A stretch of DNA of 64,000 bases, taken from assembly GCF_002934455.1 (NCBI RefSeq), contig NZ_PTIR01000009.1:62001-126000 (forward strand), read 5' to 3'. Below, in pieces: positions 57,595-64,000 of this stretch. Positions within the stretch are counted from its first letter, which is position 1. The number at the start of each line of letters is the position of its first letter. Below the pieces are notes generated by a model that was given only the letters and a program-made list of their open reading frames with translations, made no database searches and was not told the origin of the DNA. Origin of the DNA: Trinickia symbiotica (GTDB taxonomy: Bacteria; Pseudomonadota; Gammaproteobacteria; Burkholderiales; Burkholderiaceae). A program made the position numbers and the translations under genes.

Positions 57595-57705
57595 TCAGAG
57601 AGGGGGTCTGTGTCGCCGAGCGCCAGCGGTCAGGAAGTCGGTGATACGGTTGCCCGCGAGCACCGCGACTAGAAGGACGACGGTAATTTTAAAGATTCGT
57701 TTCAT
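57595..57705 (-). CDS. Possible 36-residue membrane peptide
   Basis: Starts MKRIFKITVVLLVAVLAGNR and ends in an Arg/Pro-rich tail. One hydrophobic segment (about residues 8-18) after a basic start resembles small exported or membrane peptides. No good ribosome binding site and its short size make this uncertain. It lies in the 390-bp gap between the propeller gene and the Gly-rich protein gene. Confidence 0.3.
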   Translation of the reverse strand: MKRIFKITVVLLVAVLAGNRITDFLTAGARRHRPPL

Positions 57706-57841
57706 GGACGAGGGTGGCAGCATTGAACGTGCCTGCAAGCGCCCGCCGATGATGTGCAAGTGCGGCATGTACCTTGCGCAGGAACGCTAGACATTGTGCC
57801 CTTTTGGGTTATTCGTCACGTTGCGTAAGAGGGAGGCCGTT

Positions 57842-58141
57842 ATGCGAGTTACAGGTAAGGGAATCGTTGTTTCCGCTTTGATGCTTGGGTTATCCGGTGC
57901 CGCTTATGCGGCTGGCGCTGGCGGAGGGGCTGGCGGAGGGACTGCCGGTGGCGGCGGCACAGGGATGGGGACGCCGAATGCCGAAGGCACAACCGAATCA
58001 CCATCGGGCGCATCGGGGACGAGCACGATGGGCAACGGCATGAATAAGTCGAGCGGCATGCATAAACATCACGTGCGGCATATGAAGCACAACAAGGGCA
58101 TGGCGGCGAGTGAGCCAGAGCCGAGCAGTGGTTCACAGTAA
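57842..58141 (+). CDS. Secreted Gly-rich protein with His-rich C-terminus
   Basis: 99 residues. MRVTGKGIVVSALMLGLSGA is a signal peptide with likely cleavage after AYA. The mature part is a low-complexity Gly run, then a Met/His/Lys-rich end (MHKHHVRHMKHNKGM) that could bind metals such as copper or nickel. GGGAGG precedes the ATG at 57842. No family was recognised. Confidence 0.65.
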   Translation: MRVTGKGIVVSALMLGLSGAAYAAGAGGGAGGGTAGGGGTGMGTPNAEGTTESPSGASGTSTMGNGMNKSSGMHKHHVRHMKHNKGMAASEPEPSSGSQ

Positions 58142-58202
58142 TCGATCGAACAGTGAAGAGTTAGCGCTTCATTTTTCGAGAATCAAGATCGCGAGTGGTT
58201 AC

Positions 58203-58232
58203 GCGGCCCGGCTACCGTTGTTGCCGGGCCGC
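58203..58232. other. Perfect 10-bp GC hairpin
   Basis: GCGGCCCGGC (58203-58212) pairs with GCCGGGCCGC (58223-58232) with a 10-base loop. There is no T-tract on either side, so it is not a standard terminator. It lies between the Gly-rich protein gene and the decayed SDR fragment. Confidence 0.7.
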
Positions 58233-58254
58233 TCGCATTCGATGGAGCGAAAAA

Positions 58255-58320
58255 TCAAGCGAAACCGCCATTGACGCGGACGACTTGCGAATTGACCCAG
58301 GCGCCATCTGGGCCAGCGAT
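58255..58320 (-). pseudogene. C-terminal remnant of a short-chain dehydrogenase
   Basis: On the minus strand about 20 codons read GPDGAWVNSQVVRVNGGFA then stop. W-V-N-x-Q-x-x-R-x-N-G-G is the characteristic SDR C-terminal end. Everything upstream of it is missing, because the sequence joins directly to a plus-strand LysR fragment. Confidence 0.7.
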
Positions 58321-58333
58321 TGCGGCGAACCCG

Positions 58334-58710
58334 CGGGGCGTGCTGCGTATCGACATGCACGGCACGCATGCGCCGCGCATCGTATTGCCGAAGATCGACG
58401 AATTTCGTCGTCAATTCCCGGCGATCGATCTCGTCGTCAGCAGTGGCGACCGGCTGGTCGATATCTCGTACGGGAGGGTGTCGATTGCGTCATTCGCGGC
58501 GGCCATCCGCGCGGCTGCGGGCTGATCCAGGTCCCTCGCCACCATATCGAGGACGAACTGCGCGATGGGCACCTCGTCCACGTGCTGAGCGAGTGGCAAA
58601 GCCCTGACATGCCCGTCTCGGCGCTATACCCGTATCGGCGACATCTGTCGCCGCGGGTTCGCGTCTTCGTCGACTGGGTCGGCGAGCTCTATTCGAACAA
58701 ATTTGGCTGA
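58334..58710 (+). pseudogene. Decayed LysR-family regulator (effector domain only)
   Basis: Residues GVLRIDMHGTHAPRIVLPKI and FRRQFPAIDLVVSSGDRLVD match the start of a LysR effector domain. Near 58460 the frame shifts (VREGVDCVIRGG continues in another frame). Then PRGCGLIQVP joins directly to the C-terminal part (HHIEDELRDG, WQSPDMPVSALYPY, SPRVRVFVDWV). By comparison with typical members about 85-90 residues are missing between the two. The DNA-binding domain is absent. It abuts the SDR remnant. Confidence 0.8.
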
Positions 58711-59017
58711 CGCGCTGGGAGACGCGCGCCTCCCAGCCTGATCCGCGTACCGAAGACCATGCCGACACCGGGCGGCTCGTATCGATATTTAGGACATTGG
58801 TTCTGAATCCATGTTTTCTCCCGGGGTCGATCTGACGAATCGGACTTTTTTACCCCGTAACGAGTGAAGAAAGTACAGGTGGCTGGACAGTGCGGTCTGG
58901 TTACCGCGGGGACCAATGTCATTCGGAGCCGCTATGGCGTTGCCCCGTCGAAGTGAGTAGCCCGTTTGGGCATGCAAATTGCTCGCCCTTATTTGCTCTT
59001 TGATACGGGATTTTCGC
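58711..59017. other. Non-coding stretch after the LysR remnant
   Basis: CTGGGAG (58715-58721) pairs with CTCCCAG (58730-58736) just after the LysR remnant stop. A minus-strand frame ending MVFGTRIRLGG resembles the C-terminal strand of an outer-membrane protein but is too short to assign. Nothing else was recognised. Confidence 0.4.
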
Positions 59018-59431
59018 TTGGTTACAATCCTCGCCATCGACGACGACCGTAACTTTCTGCGCGCCCTTGGGGCTCTTTTCGCGGAGGAAGGGTATCGCGT
59101 CGTCACTGCGAACGACGCCGAATCCGCGATCGCGAAGGCTATCGCCAGTCGGCCGGACGTCATCGTCACGGATTACATGATGCCGGGCATCGACGGCGCC
59201 GAGCTTTGCCGGCGTCTGAAGTCCAATCTGGCGACGGTCCGTATACCCATTGTCATGCTTACCGCGCTTTACCCGCCGCCATCGGTGGATGAGAAGCTGT
59301 GGGACACGCTATTGACGAAGCCGGTGCCTGCCGCGCGGCTCATGAGCGAAGTCCGAACGCTGTTGAGCGAAGCAGCGCTGGCCGATCCGGCCGCCGCATT
59401 GGTAGCTGCGCCGGCTGCGCCGCGCTATTAG
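59018..59431 (+). CDS. Single-domain response regulator (receiver only)
   Basis: About 137 residues. The receiver fold is complete: acidic pair in LAIDDD, phospho-acceptor D52 (VTDYMMPG), T82 (VMLTAL) and K101 (LLTKPV). There is no output domain; the C-terminal tail is Ala-rich. Such proteins relay phosphate or bind partners. No ATG is available; TTG at 59018 gives the start closest to the conserved strand, and the start remains uncertain. No histidine kinase gene is next to it; the nearest is 2.8 kb downstream. Confidence 0.75.
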   Translation: MVTILAIDDDRNFLRALGALFAEEGYRVVTANDAESAIAKAIASRPDVIVTDYMMPGIDGAELCRRLKSNLATVRIPIVMLTALYPPPSVDEKLWDTLLTKPVPAARLMSEVRTLLSEAALADPAAALVAAPAAPRY

Positions 59432-59463
59432 TGACGCGTTCCCCATGGCTGAACGTGGCGTCG

Positions 59464-59751
59464 TCATGCACCTTGACGCGGGATAGCGCATGTCACGCGA
59501 AAGACGTTCTCGTCGATGCGCTCATAGAAGAACGTCGCGCCCCTGGTCGACAAGTCCTTCGCAATAGCGGACCACGTCCCCCGCGGCGCCTCGGCCTCCA
59601 GTTCGTCGAATGCGATCCGGATGCGCACCGGACTGCGGACTTTCTCCCGCAGTTGCGGCATTTCGTCGACGGTGATTTCGAAGACGTGCTCGCCACCGAT
59701 GATCAGGCAGGCTTCATAGTTCGCGACGGGGCTGACATGCATCACTGACAT
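59464..59751 (-). CDS. Small hypothetical protein
   Basis: 95 residues (MSVMHVSPVANYEACLIIGG). It looks like a compact alpha/beta domain: FEITVDEMPQLREKVRSP, RIRIAFDELEAEAP and ATFFYERIDENVFRVTC. TGGAG lies eight bases before the ATG at 59751. No family was recognised. Converges with the receiver gene, 32 bases apart. Confidence 0.65.
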   Translation of the reverse strand: MSVMHVSPVANYEACLIIGGEHVFEITVDEMPQLREKVRSPVRIRIAFDELEAEAPRGTWSAIAKDLSTRGATFFYERIDENVFRVTCAIPRQGA

Positions 59752-59890
59752 GAGTTGCTCCAGGCACCGCGAGTGAGGCCGGAGTTTGCCGATGCGGCGG
59801 CCGACCGCCGCGTTCGGTCATGCCGCGTTCGATCATGTCGCGTTCGGCGGCGCGAGCATTGCAGCGCAAAGCGAAGGCGGGCGTCGTCCC

Positions 59891-60400
59891 TCAAGGGAAG
59901 ATCGGCGTCGTAGGCTCGGCGCCTTCCCGGTCCACCGTCGGGAAGTGCTGGGCGACCATCTCTTCGATTTCTTGTTCTCTCAGCGCCGGCACGTCGGCCA
60001 TGATCAGAATCTGGCCGTCTTTGATGGCGTCCTGAAAGCGTTCGAGTCGCGCGTTCGGTTCGGCGATGCCGATCATCGCGGCGGTCCACGCCCCGAAGCC
60101 CGCGCCCGCCAACGTCAATGCGACCACGGCGCCGCCCGCTATGACGAGTTCCGCGGGCGGAAAGACGAGTGCGGCGAGCCCGACGAGCGCGCCCGTCGCA
60201 CCCCCGAGCGCCACGCCGCGCTCGAGCGCATGCACGAGGTCGCTGCTCTGGAGCAAGGATGCTTCGGGCAACTGATCGAGCGCGACATTGTGGTTAGCGA
60301 GAACGTGGATATGCCGCCAGGTGATTCGCGCGCGGAGCAAGTCGTCGACGATCGCCTTCGCTATCGCCGTATCAGGTACGAGAAAATAGAGGCGTCTCAT
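59891..60400 (-). CDS. DUF1269-like membrane-associated protein
   Basis: 169 residues. An N-terminal beta-alpha part (MRRLYFLVPDTAIAKAIVDD, HIHVLANHN) is followed by hydrophobic Gly-rich segments (GGATGALVGLAALVF, LVIAGGAVVALTLAGAGFG). It ends with the conserved-looking QILIMADVPALREQEIEEMV. This layout resembles DUF1269 / general-stress 17M-like proteins. The ATG at 60400 follows GGGGGAAC. The function is unknown. Confidence 0.65.
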   Translation of the reverse strand: MRRLYFLVPDTAIAKAIVDDLLRARITWRHIHVLANHNVALDQLPEASLLQSSDLVHALERGVALGGATGALVGLAALVFPPAELVIAGGAVVALTLAGAGFGAWTAAMIGIAEPNARLERFQDAIKDGQILIMADVPALREQEIEEMVAQHFPTVDREGAEPTTPIFP

Positions 60401-60726
60401 GGCCGGTTCCCCCCGATTTGCATCTCTACCGTGAGGTCATCCTCGATCGGATGATGGAAGCGATAGTACGCCTGGAAACCCGCTGCCGCACGTCGTAATG
60501 TGCGCGGCCGAACGAGCGATTACCCGGCGCAGGGCGCCCGATTCGCGCGCCGCGGCTCAAGCCTTTTTGCCCTGCCGCGGCCGAGTCCGCATTCGGCGGC
60601 ATGACATGCCGCGACACAGTTTTTCGATCGCCTGCTTCCCACGTACGCCTCTAAGATTCGCCTGCCGTCGCTCGAGTCGGAGCGCAGTGCGCCGACGGGC
60701 GGTGATGATTCTTTGAGGAGTACTTA
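60401..60726. other. 326-bp intergenic stretch
   Basis: No gene or clear motif was recognised. It holds the divergent upstream regions of the DUF1269-like gene and the EF-hand gene; GAGGAGT at 60714-60720 is the ribosome binding site of the latter. Confidence 0.5.
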
Positions 60727-61035
60727 ATGAAACGTATGCTTATCACGATCGCCATCTGTGTCGCCTCGACGGCTGCGTCCGCGCAGCCGCTCTCACCTGG
60801 ACCGGCGGCTTCGCCCGCGAGCGGCGCGGCGCGCATGGAGCAAGGGTTGGAGATGCTGCACGAGCGGTTCGCCAACGCTAACACTACGCACGACGGCAAG
60901 CTGACGAGGCAGCAGGCCGCTGCCGGAATGCCGATGGTGGCACGCCACTTCGATCAGATCGACACGCGCCATCAGGGTTATGTCACGCTCGCACAGGTCG
61001 AAGCGTGTTTCGCACAACGAGCGCGATCGCGCTGA
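60727..61035 (+). CDS. Exported EF-hand-like protein
   Basis: 102 residues. MKRMLITIAICVASTAASA is a signal peptide. Two degenerate EF-hand-like loops follow: ANTTHDGKLTRQQA and DQIDTRHQGYVTLAQVEACF. The second keeps a D-x-D-like start and the G-Y-V centre; both lack some of the acidic ligands, so calcium binding is doubtful. GAGGAGT precedes the ATG. It lies 105 bp upstream of a two-component pair in the same direction. Confidence 0.75.
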   Translation: MKRMLITIAICVASTAASAQPLSPGPAASPASGAARMEQGLEMLHERFANANTTHDGKLTRQQAAAGMPMVARHFDQIDTRHQGYVTLAQVEACFAQRARSR

Positions 61036-61140
61036 GGTGCGCCTGAGCGGCGCGTCACGGTGAACGAGCTCATACCGCCTATGATGATGTGAGCGTGGAC
61101 GCGCGGCATTGGGCCAACGCGGTATTGCCGGAGGTACGTC

Positions 61141-61854
61141 ATGGATCGGCCGGATAAGATCATCGTGCTCGACGACGACGCGGAGCTGCGCAACATGCAG
61201 CAGCGCTTCCTGACGGGACAGGGTTTCCATGTGCGTTGCGTCGCCGATAGCCGGCGGCTCGATCGCTATTTGCAGCGCGAGCCGTTCGACCTGCTCGTGC
61301 TCGATCTGATGATGGAACCCGAGGATGGGCTGTCGGTTTGCCGGCGCTTGCGCGCGGAGGGGCACACGTTGCCGATCCTCATGCTGACGGCCAAAGGCGA
61401 CCCCCTCGATCGCGTCGTCGGGCTCGAAATGGGCGCGGACGATTATCTGGCGAAGCCGTTTCTGCCGAACGAGCTCGTCGCGCGAATCCGCGCGTTGCTG
61501 CGCCGACAGAAAATCGCATCGGGCGAAGCGACAGTTACGTCGGAGCAGGTGCGGTTCGGCGAGTTCCACTTCGATCTGAGGAAACAGACGTTGCTGCGGG
61601 CCGGGCAGCCGGTCGGGCTGAACTCGGCGCAGATGCGGCTCTTGCAGGCGCTCGGTTCGTCGCCGAACCGGCCGGTCAGCCGCGAGAATCTGCTGGCCCG
61701 CGCGCGGGGGCGCGAGCACGAAGCGCTCGATCGCAGCATCGACGTGCAAGTGCTGAGGCTCAGGCAAGTCGTGGAAGACGATCCGTCTAAGCCGAGATAC
61801 ATCAAGACGGTCTGGGGCATGGGCTACATGCTGGTGGCGGATGTCGAGAGATGA
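61141..61854 (+). CDS. OmpR-family response regulator
   Basis: 237 residues. The receiver domain has D55 as phospho-acceptor (LVLDLMM) with the acidic LDDD at 10-13, and T83/K-type switch residues (LMLTAKGD, LAKPF). The C-terminal winged helix has RPVSRENLLARARGRE and IDVQVLRLRQVVEDDPSKPR. YIKTVWGMGYMLV is the OmpR ending. It overlaps the sensor-kinase gene by four bases. Targets are unknown; a membrane or envelope role is typical. Confidence 0.93.
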   Translation: MDRPDKIIVLDDDAELRNMQQRFLTGQGFHVRCVADSRRLDRYLQREPFDLLVLDLMMEPEDGLSVCRRLRAEGHTLPILMLTAKGDPLDRVVGLEMGADDYLAKPFLPNELVARIRALLRRQKIASGEATVTSEQVRFGEFHFDLRKQTLLRAGQPVGLNSAQMRLLQALGSSPNRPVSRENLLARARGREHEALDRSIDVQVLRLRQVVEDDPSKPRYIKTVWGMGYMLVADVER

Positions 61855-63182
61855 GGCGCTTGGGCCCGCCGCGCTCGCTGCTCGCGCGCAACATCGCGCT
61901 GCTGGTGGCGCTCGTCGTGTTGACGCAGGCGTGCTCGCTGACAGTCATCGTCTATTACATCCAGCGCCCACGCGTAGAACGAGCGGCGATTACCTTCGCG
62001 CAATACGTGCGAACGCTCGACCGCGCTCTCGCTTCGCTGCCGCCGGGCGAAGGCCGAGCGGTGATCGCCCGACTCGATGCACAACCGGAGCCGCCGCGCG
62101 ACGCTATGGAGGCGCCGCGTCCGAGTTTCATTCACTTCTTTCGCACCTATCAACGCGATCTGTTCGCCCAGGCTCTGCATCGTAGTCTTCCAGCCGACAC
62201 GCTCATCCGTTGGGAGCCCGCCGCGGCTGAAAGGCTCTGGATTCGCATTCATATCGCGGGCTCGCCTTACTGGATTGCGCCGGCGATGGGACCCGATGCG
62301 CAAACCGATGCCGTCACGACCGCGATCGCACTATCGATCGGTCTGGTGCTCGTCGCGGCCCTGACGGGCTATGTCATTCAGAGCTACATCAATCGACCGT
62401 TACGGCAGCTCGCGCATGCCGCGCGTGACGTGAGCGCAGGCAATGCGCCACAGACGCTGCCTGTCGACGGCCCAACCGAAATTGCGCAGGTGAGCCGCGC
62501 CTTCAACGAAATGACGGATGCGTTGCGCCAAGCCGAAGCGACACGCGCACTGATGCTGGCCGGAATTTCGCACGACATTCGGACGCCGCTCACCAAGCTG
62601 CGTCTCGCGCTCACGCTCGCGATTCCGGCCAACGGCGACGCCGCGCTGTCCGCATCGGCGGAGGGCTACCTCGAGCAGATCGATGCCATTCTTCAGCAAT
62701 TCATGGACTACGCGGGCAGCGGCGAGCGCGAAGCACCGCAGGTCGGCGACCTGAATGCCCTCGTCGATCAGATCGCGGGCGATTTCGCGGGGCTTGGGCA
62801 CGAATTCGAGCTATCGCTCGGCGATGTGCCGCCGTTTCCGTTTCGTCCGACGAACACGATGCGTTTGCTGATGAACCTTATGCAGAACGCGGTGGCTTAC
62901 GGACGCACCGGCCTGGCCGTCCGCACCTGGTGCGAAGGCGGCTATGCCTACGCCGCGGTCTGCGATCGAGGCAAAGGAATCAGCGCCGACGAGCTCGAAC
63001 GTCTCAAGGCGCCGTTCGCGCGCGGCGCGAATGCGAGCCGGCAGGCGCGCGGCACCGGGCTCGGGCTCGCCATCGTCGAAAGAATTGCGCGATCTCACGG
63101 CGGCTCCGTCAGCTTTCACTCGCGTGAGGGGGGCGGCCTCGAGGTGCGCGTTGCGCTGCCGCTGAAAGCGCCTCACGCGTGA
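61851..63182 (+). CDS. EnvZ-type sensor histidine kinase
   Basis: 443 residues. Two membrane helices (about 12-37 and 157-178) flank a periplasmic sensor of about 120 residues. A HAMP domain (about 180-230) leads to the H-box LAGISHDIRTPLTKLRL with H241. The ATPase domain has MNLMQNAVAYG (N box), CDRGKGIS (G1) and GTGLGLAIVER (G2). It is the cognate partner of the preceding regulator. The signal sensed is unknown. Confidence 0.93.
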   Translation: MRRLGPPRSLLARNIALLVALVVLTQACSLTVIVYYIQRPRVERAAITFAQYVRTLDRALASLPPGEGRAVIARLDAQPEPPRDAMEAPRPSFIHFFRTYQRDLFAQALHRSLPADTLIRWEPAAAERLWIRIHIAGSPYWIAPAMGPDAQTDAVTTAIALSIGLVLVAALTGYVIQSYINRPLRQLAHAARDVSAGNAPQTLPVDGPTEIAQVSRAFNEMTDALRQAEATRALMLAGISHDIRTPLTKLRLALTLAIPANGDAALSASAEGYLEQIDAILQQFMDYAGSGEREAPQVGDLNALVDQIAGDFAGLGHEFELSLGDVPPFPFRPTNTMRLLMNLMQNAVAYGRTGLAVRTWCEGGYAYAAVCDRGKGISADELERLKAPFARGANASRQARGTGLGLAIVERIARSHGGSVSFHSREGGGLEVRVALPLKAPHA

Positions 63183-63319
63183 TCAGGCGCGGACGACATT
63201 TCTCGACATAACTCATCGATAGTGTTTACGCGGTGCTCCCTCGATACTTGCCTCCATGTTCCGGAAGACGCCTGGTCGACCGGTCGAACGAACCAACGCA
63301 TAGGCGAATCGAGGTCCGA

Positions 63320-64000
63320 ATGAGTATGCAGAACCCATCCCAGCAGGCGGTACGTCATTGGAAAGGCGCCGCCGTTGCGGCGCTGTCAGCGAGTTTCGTT
63401 TTACTGACCGGTTGCGCCGCGCCAGTGACGGGCGTCGCGCATTACCCGGTAGACGCTCGCGAAGCGCCCGATATCGTTTATGTCAGGTCGTTCGACGTTG
63501 CGCCGGACCAGTGCCTGCCCGCGAGCGGACAAGGACAACGTCAGGGCCTTCGCTTGATGTCGGGCGGTTCGGCGGGAGTGAGCCAAGCGGCCTGCGCGGC
63601 CGAGCTGCGTGACAGCGTTGCGGACCAAATCGTCAGCCGCCTGCAGTCCCAAGGCTGGCGCGCCATGCGCTCGGATTCTTCCGTGCCGGCCGGCACGAAG
63701 GCGCTCCTCGTCGAGGGCAACTTCGAAACGGTCGATGCCGGCAACGCACGCCGTCGCGTCGTCGTCGGCCTCGGCGCGGGAAAGCGTGAGCTCGCGGCCG
63801 CAGTGCGGCTCATGTATCAGCCGGCGACCGGCGCTGCGGTGCCGGTCCAAAGCTTCACGGCAAAGGCGGACAGTGGCAAGGCACCGGGCATGGCCGAAAC
63901 GGGTGCAATGGGCGCGATCACTCACCATCTGCCGATCGCGCTCGCCGCGGGGGCTGCATTGCATGTGGCATCTGAGCGTCGGCACACGACGGACACCGAC
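63320..64000 (+). CDS. DUF4410 lipoprotein, N-terminal part (cut by window edge)
   Basis: At least 227 residues from the ATG at 63320, no stop before the window ends. MSMQNPSQQAVRHWKGAAVA precedes a lipoprotein signal ending in LLTGCAAP, so Cys would be acylated. The mature part has DIVYVRSFDVAPDQ, LRDSVADQIVSRLQSQGW and KALLVEGNFETVDAGNARRR, the DUF4410 pattern. RRVVVGLGAGKRELAAAVRL follows. The function is unknown; it is likely an outer-membrane lipoprotein. GAGGTCC precedes the start. Confidence 0.75.
   Translation, partial: MSMQNPSQQAVRHWKGAAVAALSASFVLLTGCAAPVTGVAHYPVDAREAPDIVYVRSFDVAPDQCLPASGQGQRQGLRLMSGGSAGVSQAACAAELRDSVADQIVSRLQSQGWRAMRSDSSVPAGTKALLVEGNFETVDAGNARRRVVVGLGAGKRELAAAVRLMYQPATGAAVPVQSFTAKADSGKAPGMAETGAMGAITHHLPIALAAGAALHVASERRHTTDTD

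Noticed and set aside
58689-58922. Minus-strand frame ending in a possible outer-membrane strand (GTRIRL)
   Set aside because: Only a few suggestive residues; cannot be assigned to a family.

Overview
The window is GC-rich chromosomal DNA of a betaproteobacterium, most likely Burkholderiaceae (Burkholderia, Paraburkholderia or Trinickia). The evidence is gene content and order: hslV and dksA side by side, an lpxL-type gene with dapF, a DUF484 gene and xerC facing metK, an SAH riboswitch in front of ahcY followed by a small membrane gene and metF, a dppABCDF operon, pxp genes beside a ggt-like gene, and glmU-glmS. This assignment is an inference from recognised families; no database search was possible. 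The window starts inside hslV and ends inside a DUF4410 lipoprotein gene.

1-10.6 kb holds core genes: hslV (partial), dksA, a His-rich COG0523 GTPase, rlmI, xerC, a DUF484 gene, dapF and an lpxL-type acyltransferase on the minus strand, then metK on the plus strand. An orphan nucleotidyltransferase-fold gene (587-1639) sits between hslV and dksA. Two nearly identical 29-bp palindromes flank and overlap its promoter, which makes it look like an acquired, tightly repressed single gene. 10.6-16.6 kb holds small membrane, lipoprotein and hypothetical genes plus a phytanoyl-CoA-dioxygenase-like gene, an aldo/keto reductase and srkA. 16.6-22.6 kb holds a coniferyl-aldehyde-dehydrogenase-like gene, an AidB-type acyl-CoA dehydrogenase, and a LysR regulator divergent from a cidA/cidB (lrgA/lrgB) pair.

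22.7-25.7 kb is a methyl-cycle operon: SAH riboswitch, ahcY, a possibly structured 160-nt spacer, a YvlD-like membrane protein and metF. With metK upstream, the window carries SAM synthesis, SAH removal and methyl-folate supply. 25.8-37.2 kb combines a dipeptide ABC importer (dppABCDF), a TraB/GumN protein, 5-oxoprolinase (pxpB-pxpC-pxpA) and a cytoplasmic gamma-glutamyltransferase-like enzyme. Together these could import and recycle gamma-glutamyl peptides. 37.2-49.8 kb is housekeeping: 5-formyl-THF cyclo-ligase, soluble lytic transglycosylase, an NDUFA9-like reductase, a GST, cca, a MidA-like methyltransferase, a pteridine-reductase-like SDR, folB, ttcA, glmU and glmS.

Downstream of glmS, at the classic attTn7 position, the character changes to accessory DNA (49.8-63.2 kb). 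It holds a CorA transporter, several small exported proteins (one DUF4148 protein with a 60-bp tandem repeat), ChrA, a heptanucleotide repeat, formaldehyde dehydrogenase and a secreted protein with six repeated blade motifs. It also holds decayed SDR and LysR fragments, a lone receiver protein and an OmpR/EnvZ-type two-component pair. No tRNA, rRNA, CRISPR array, transposase or prophage gene was recognised anywhere.
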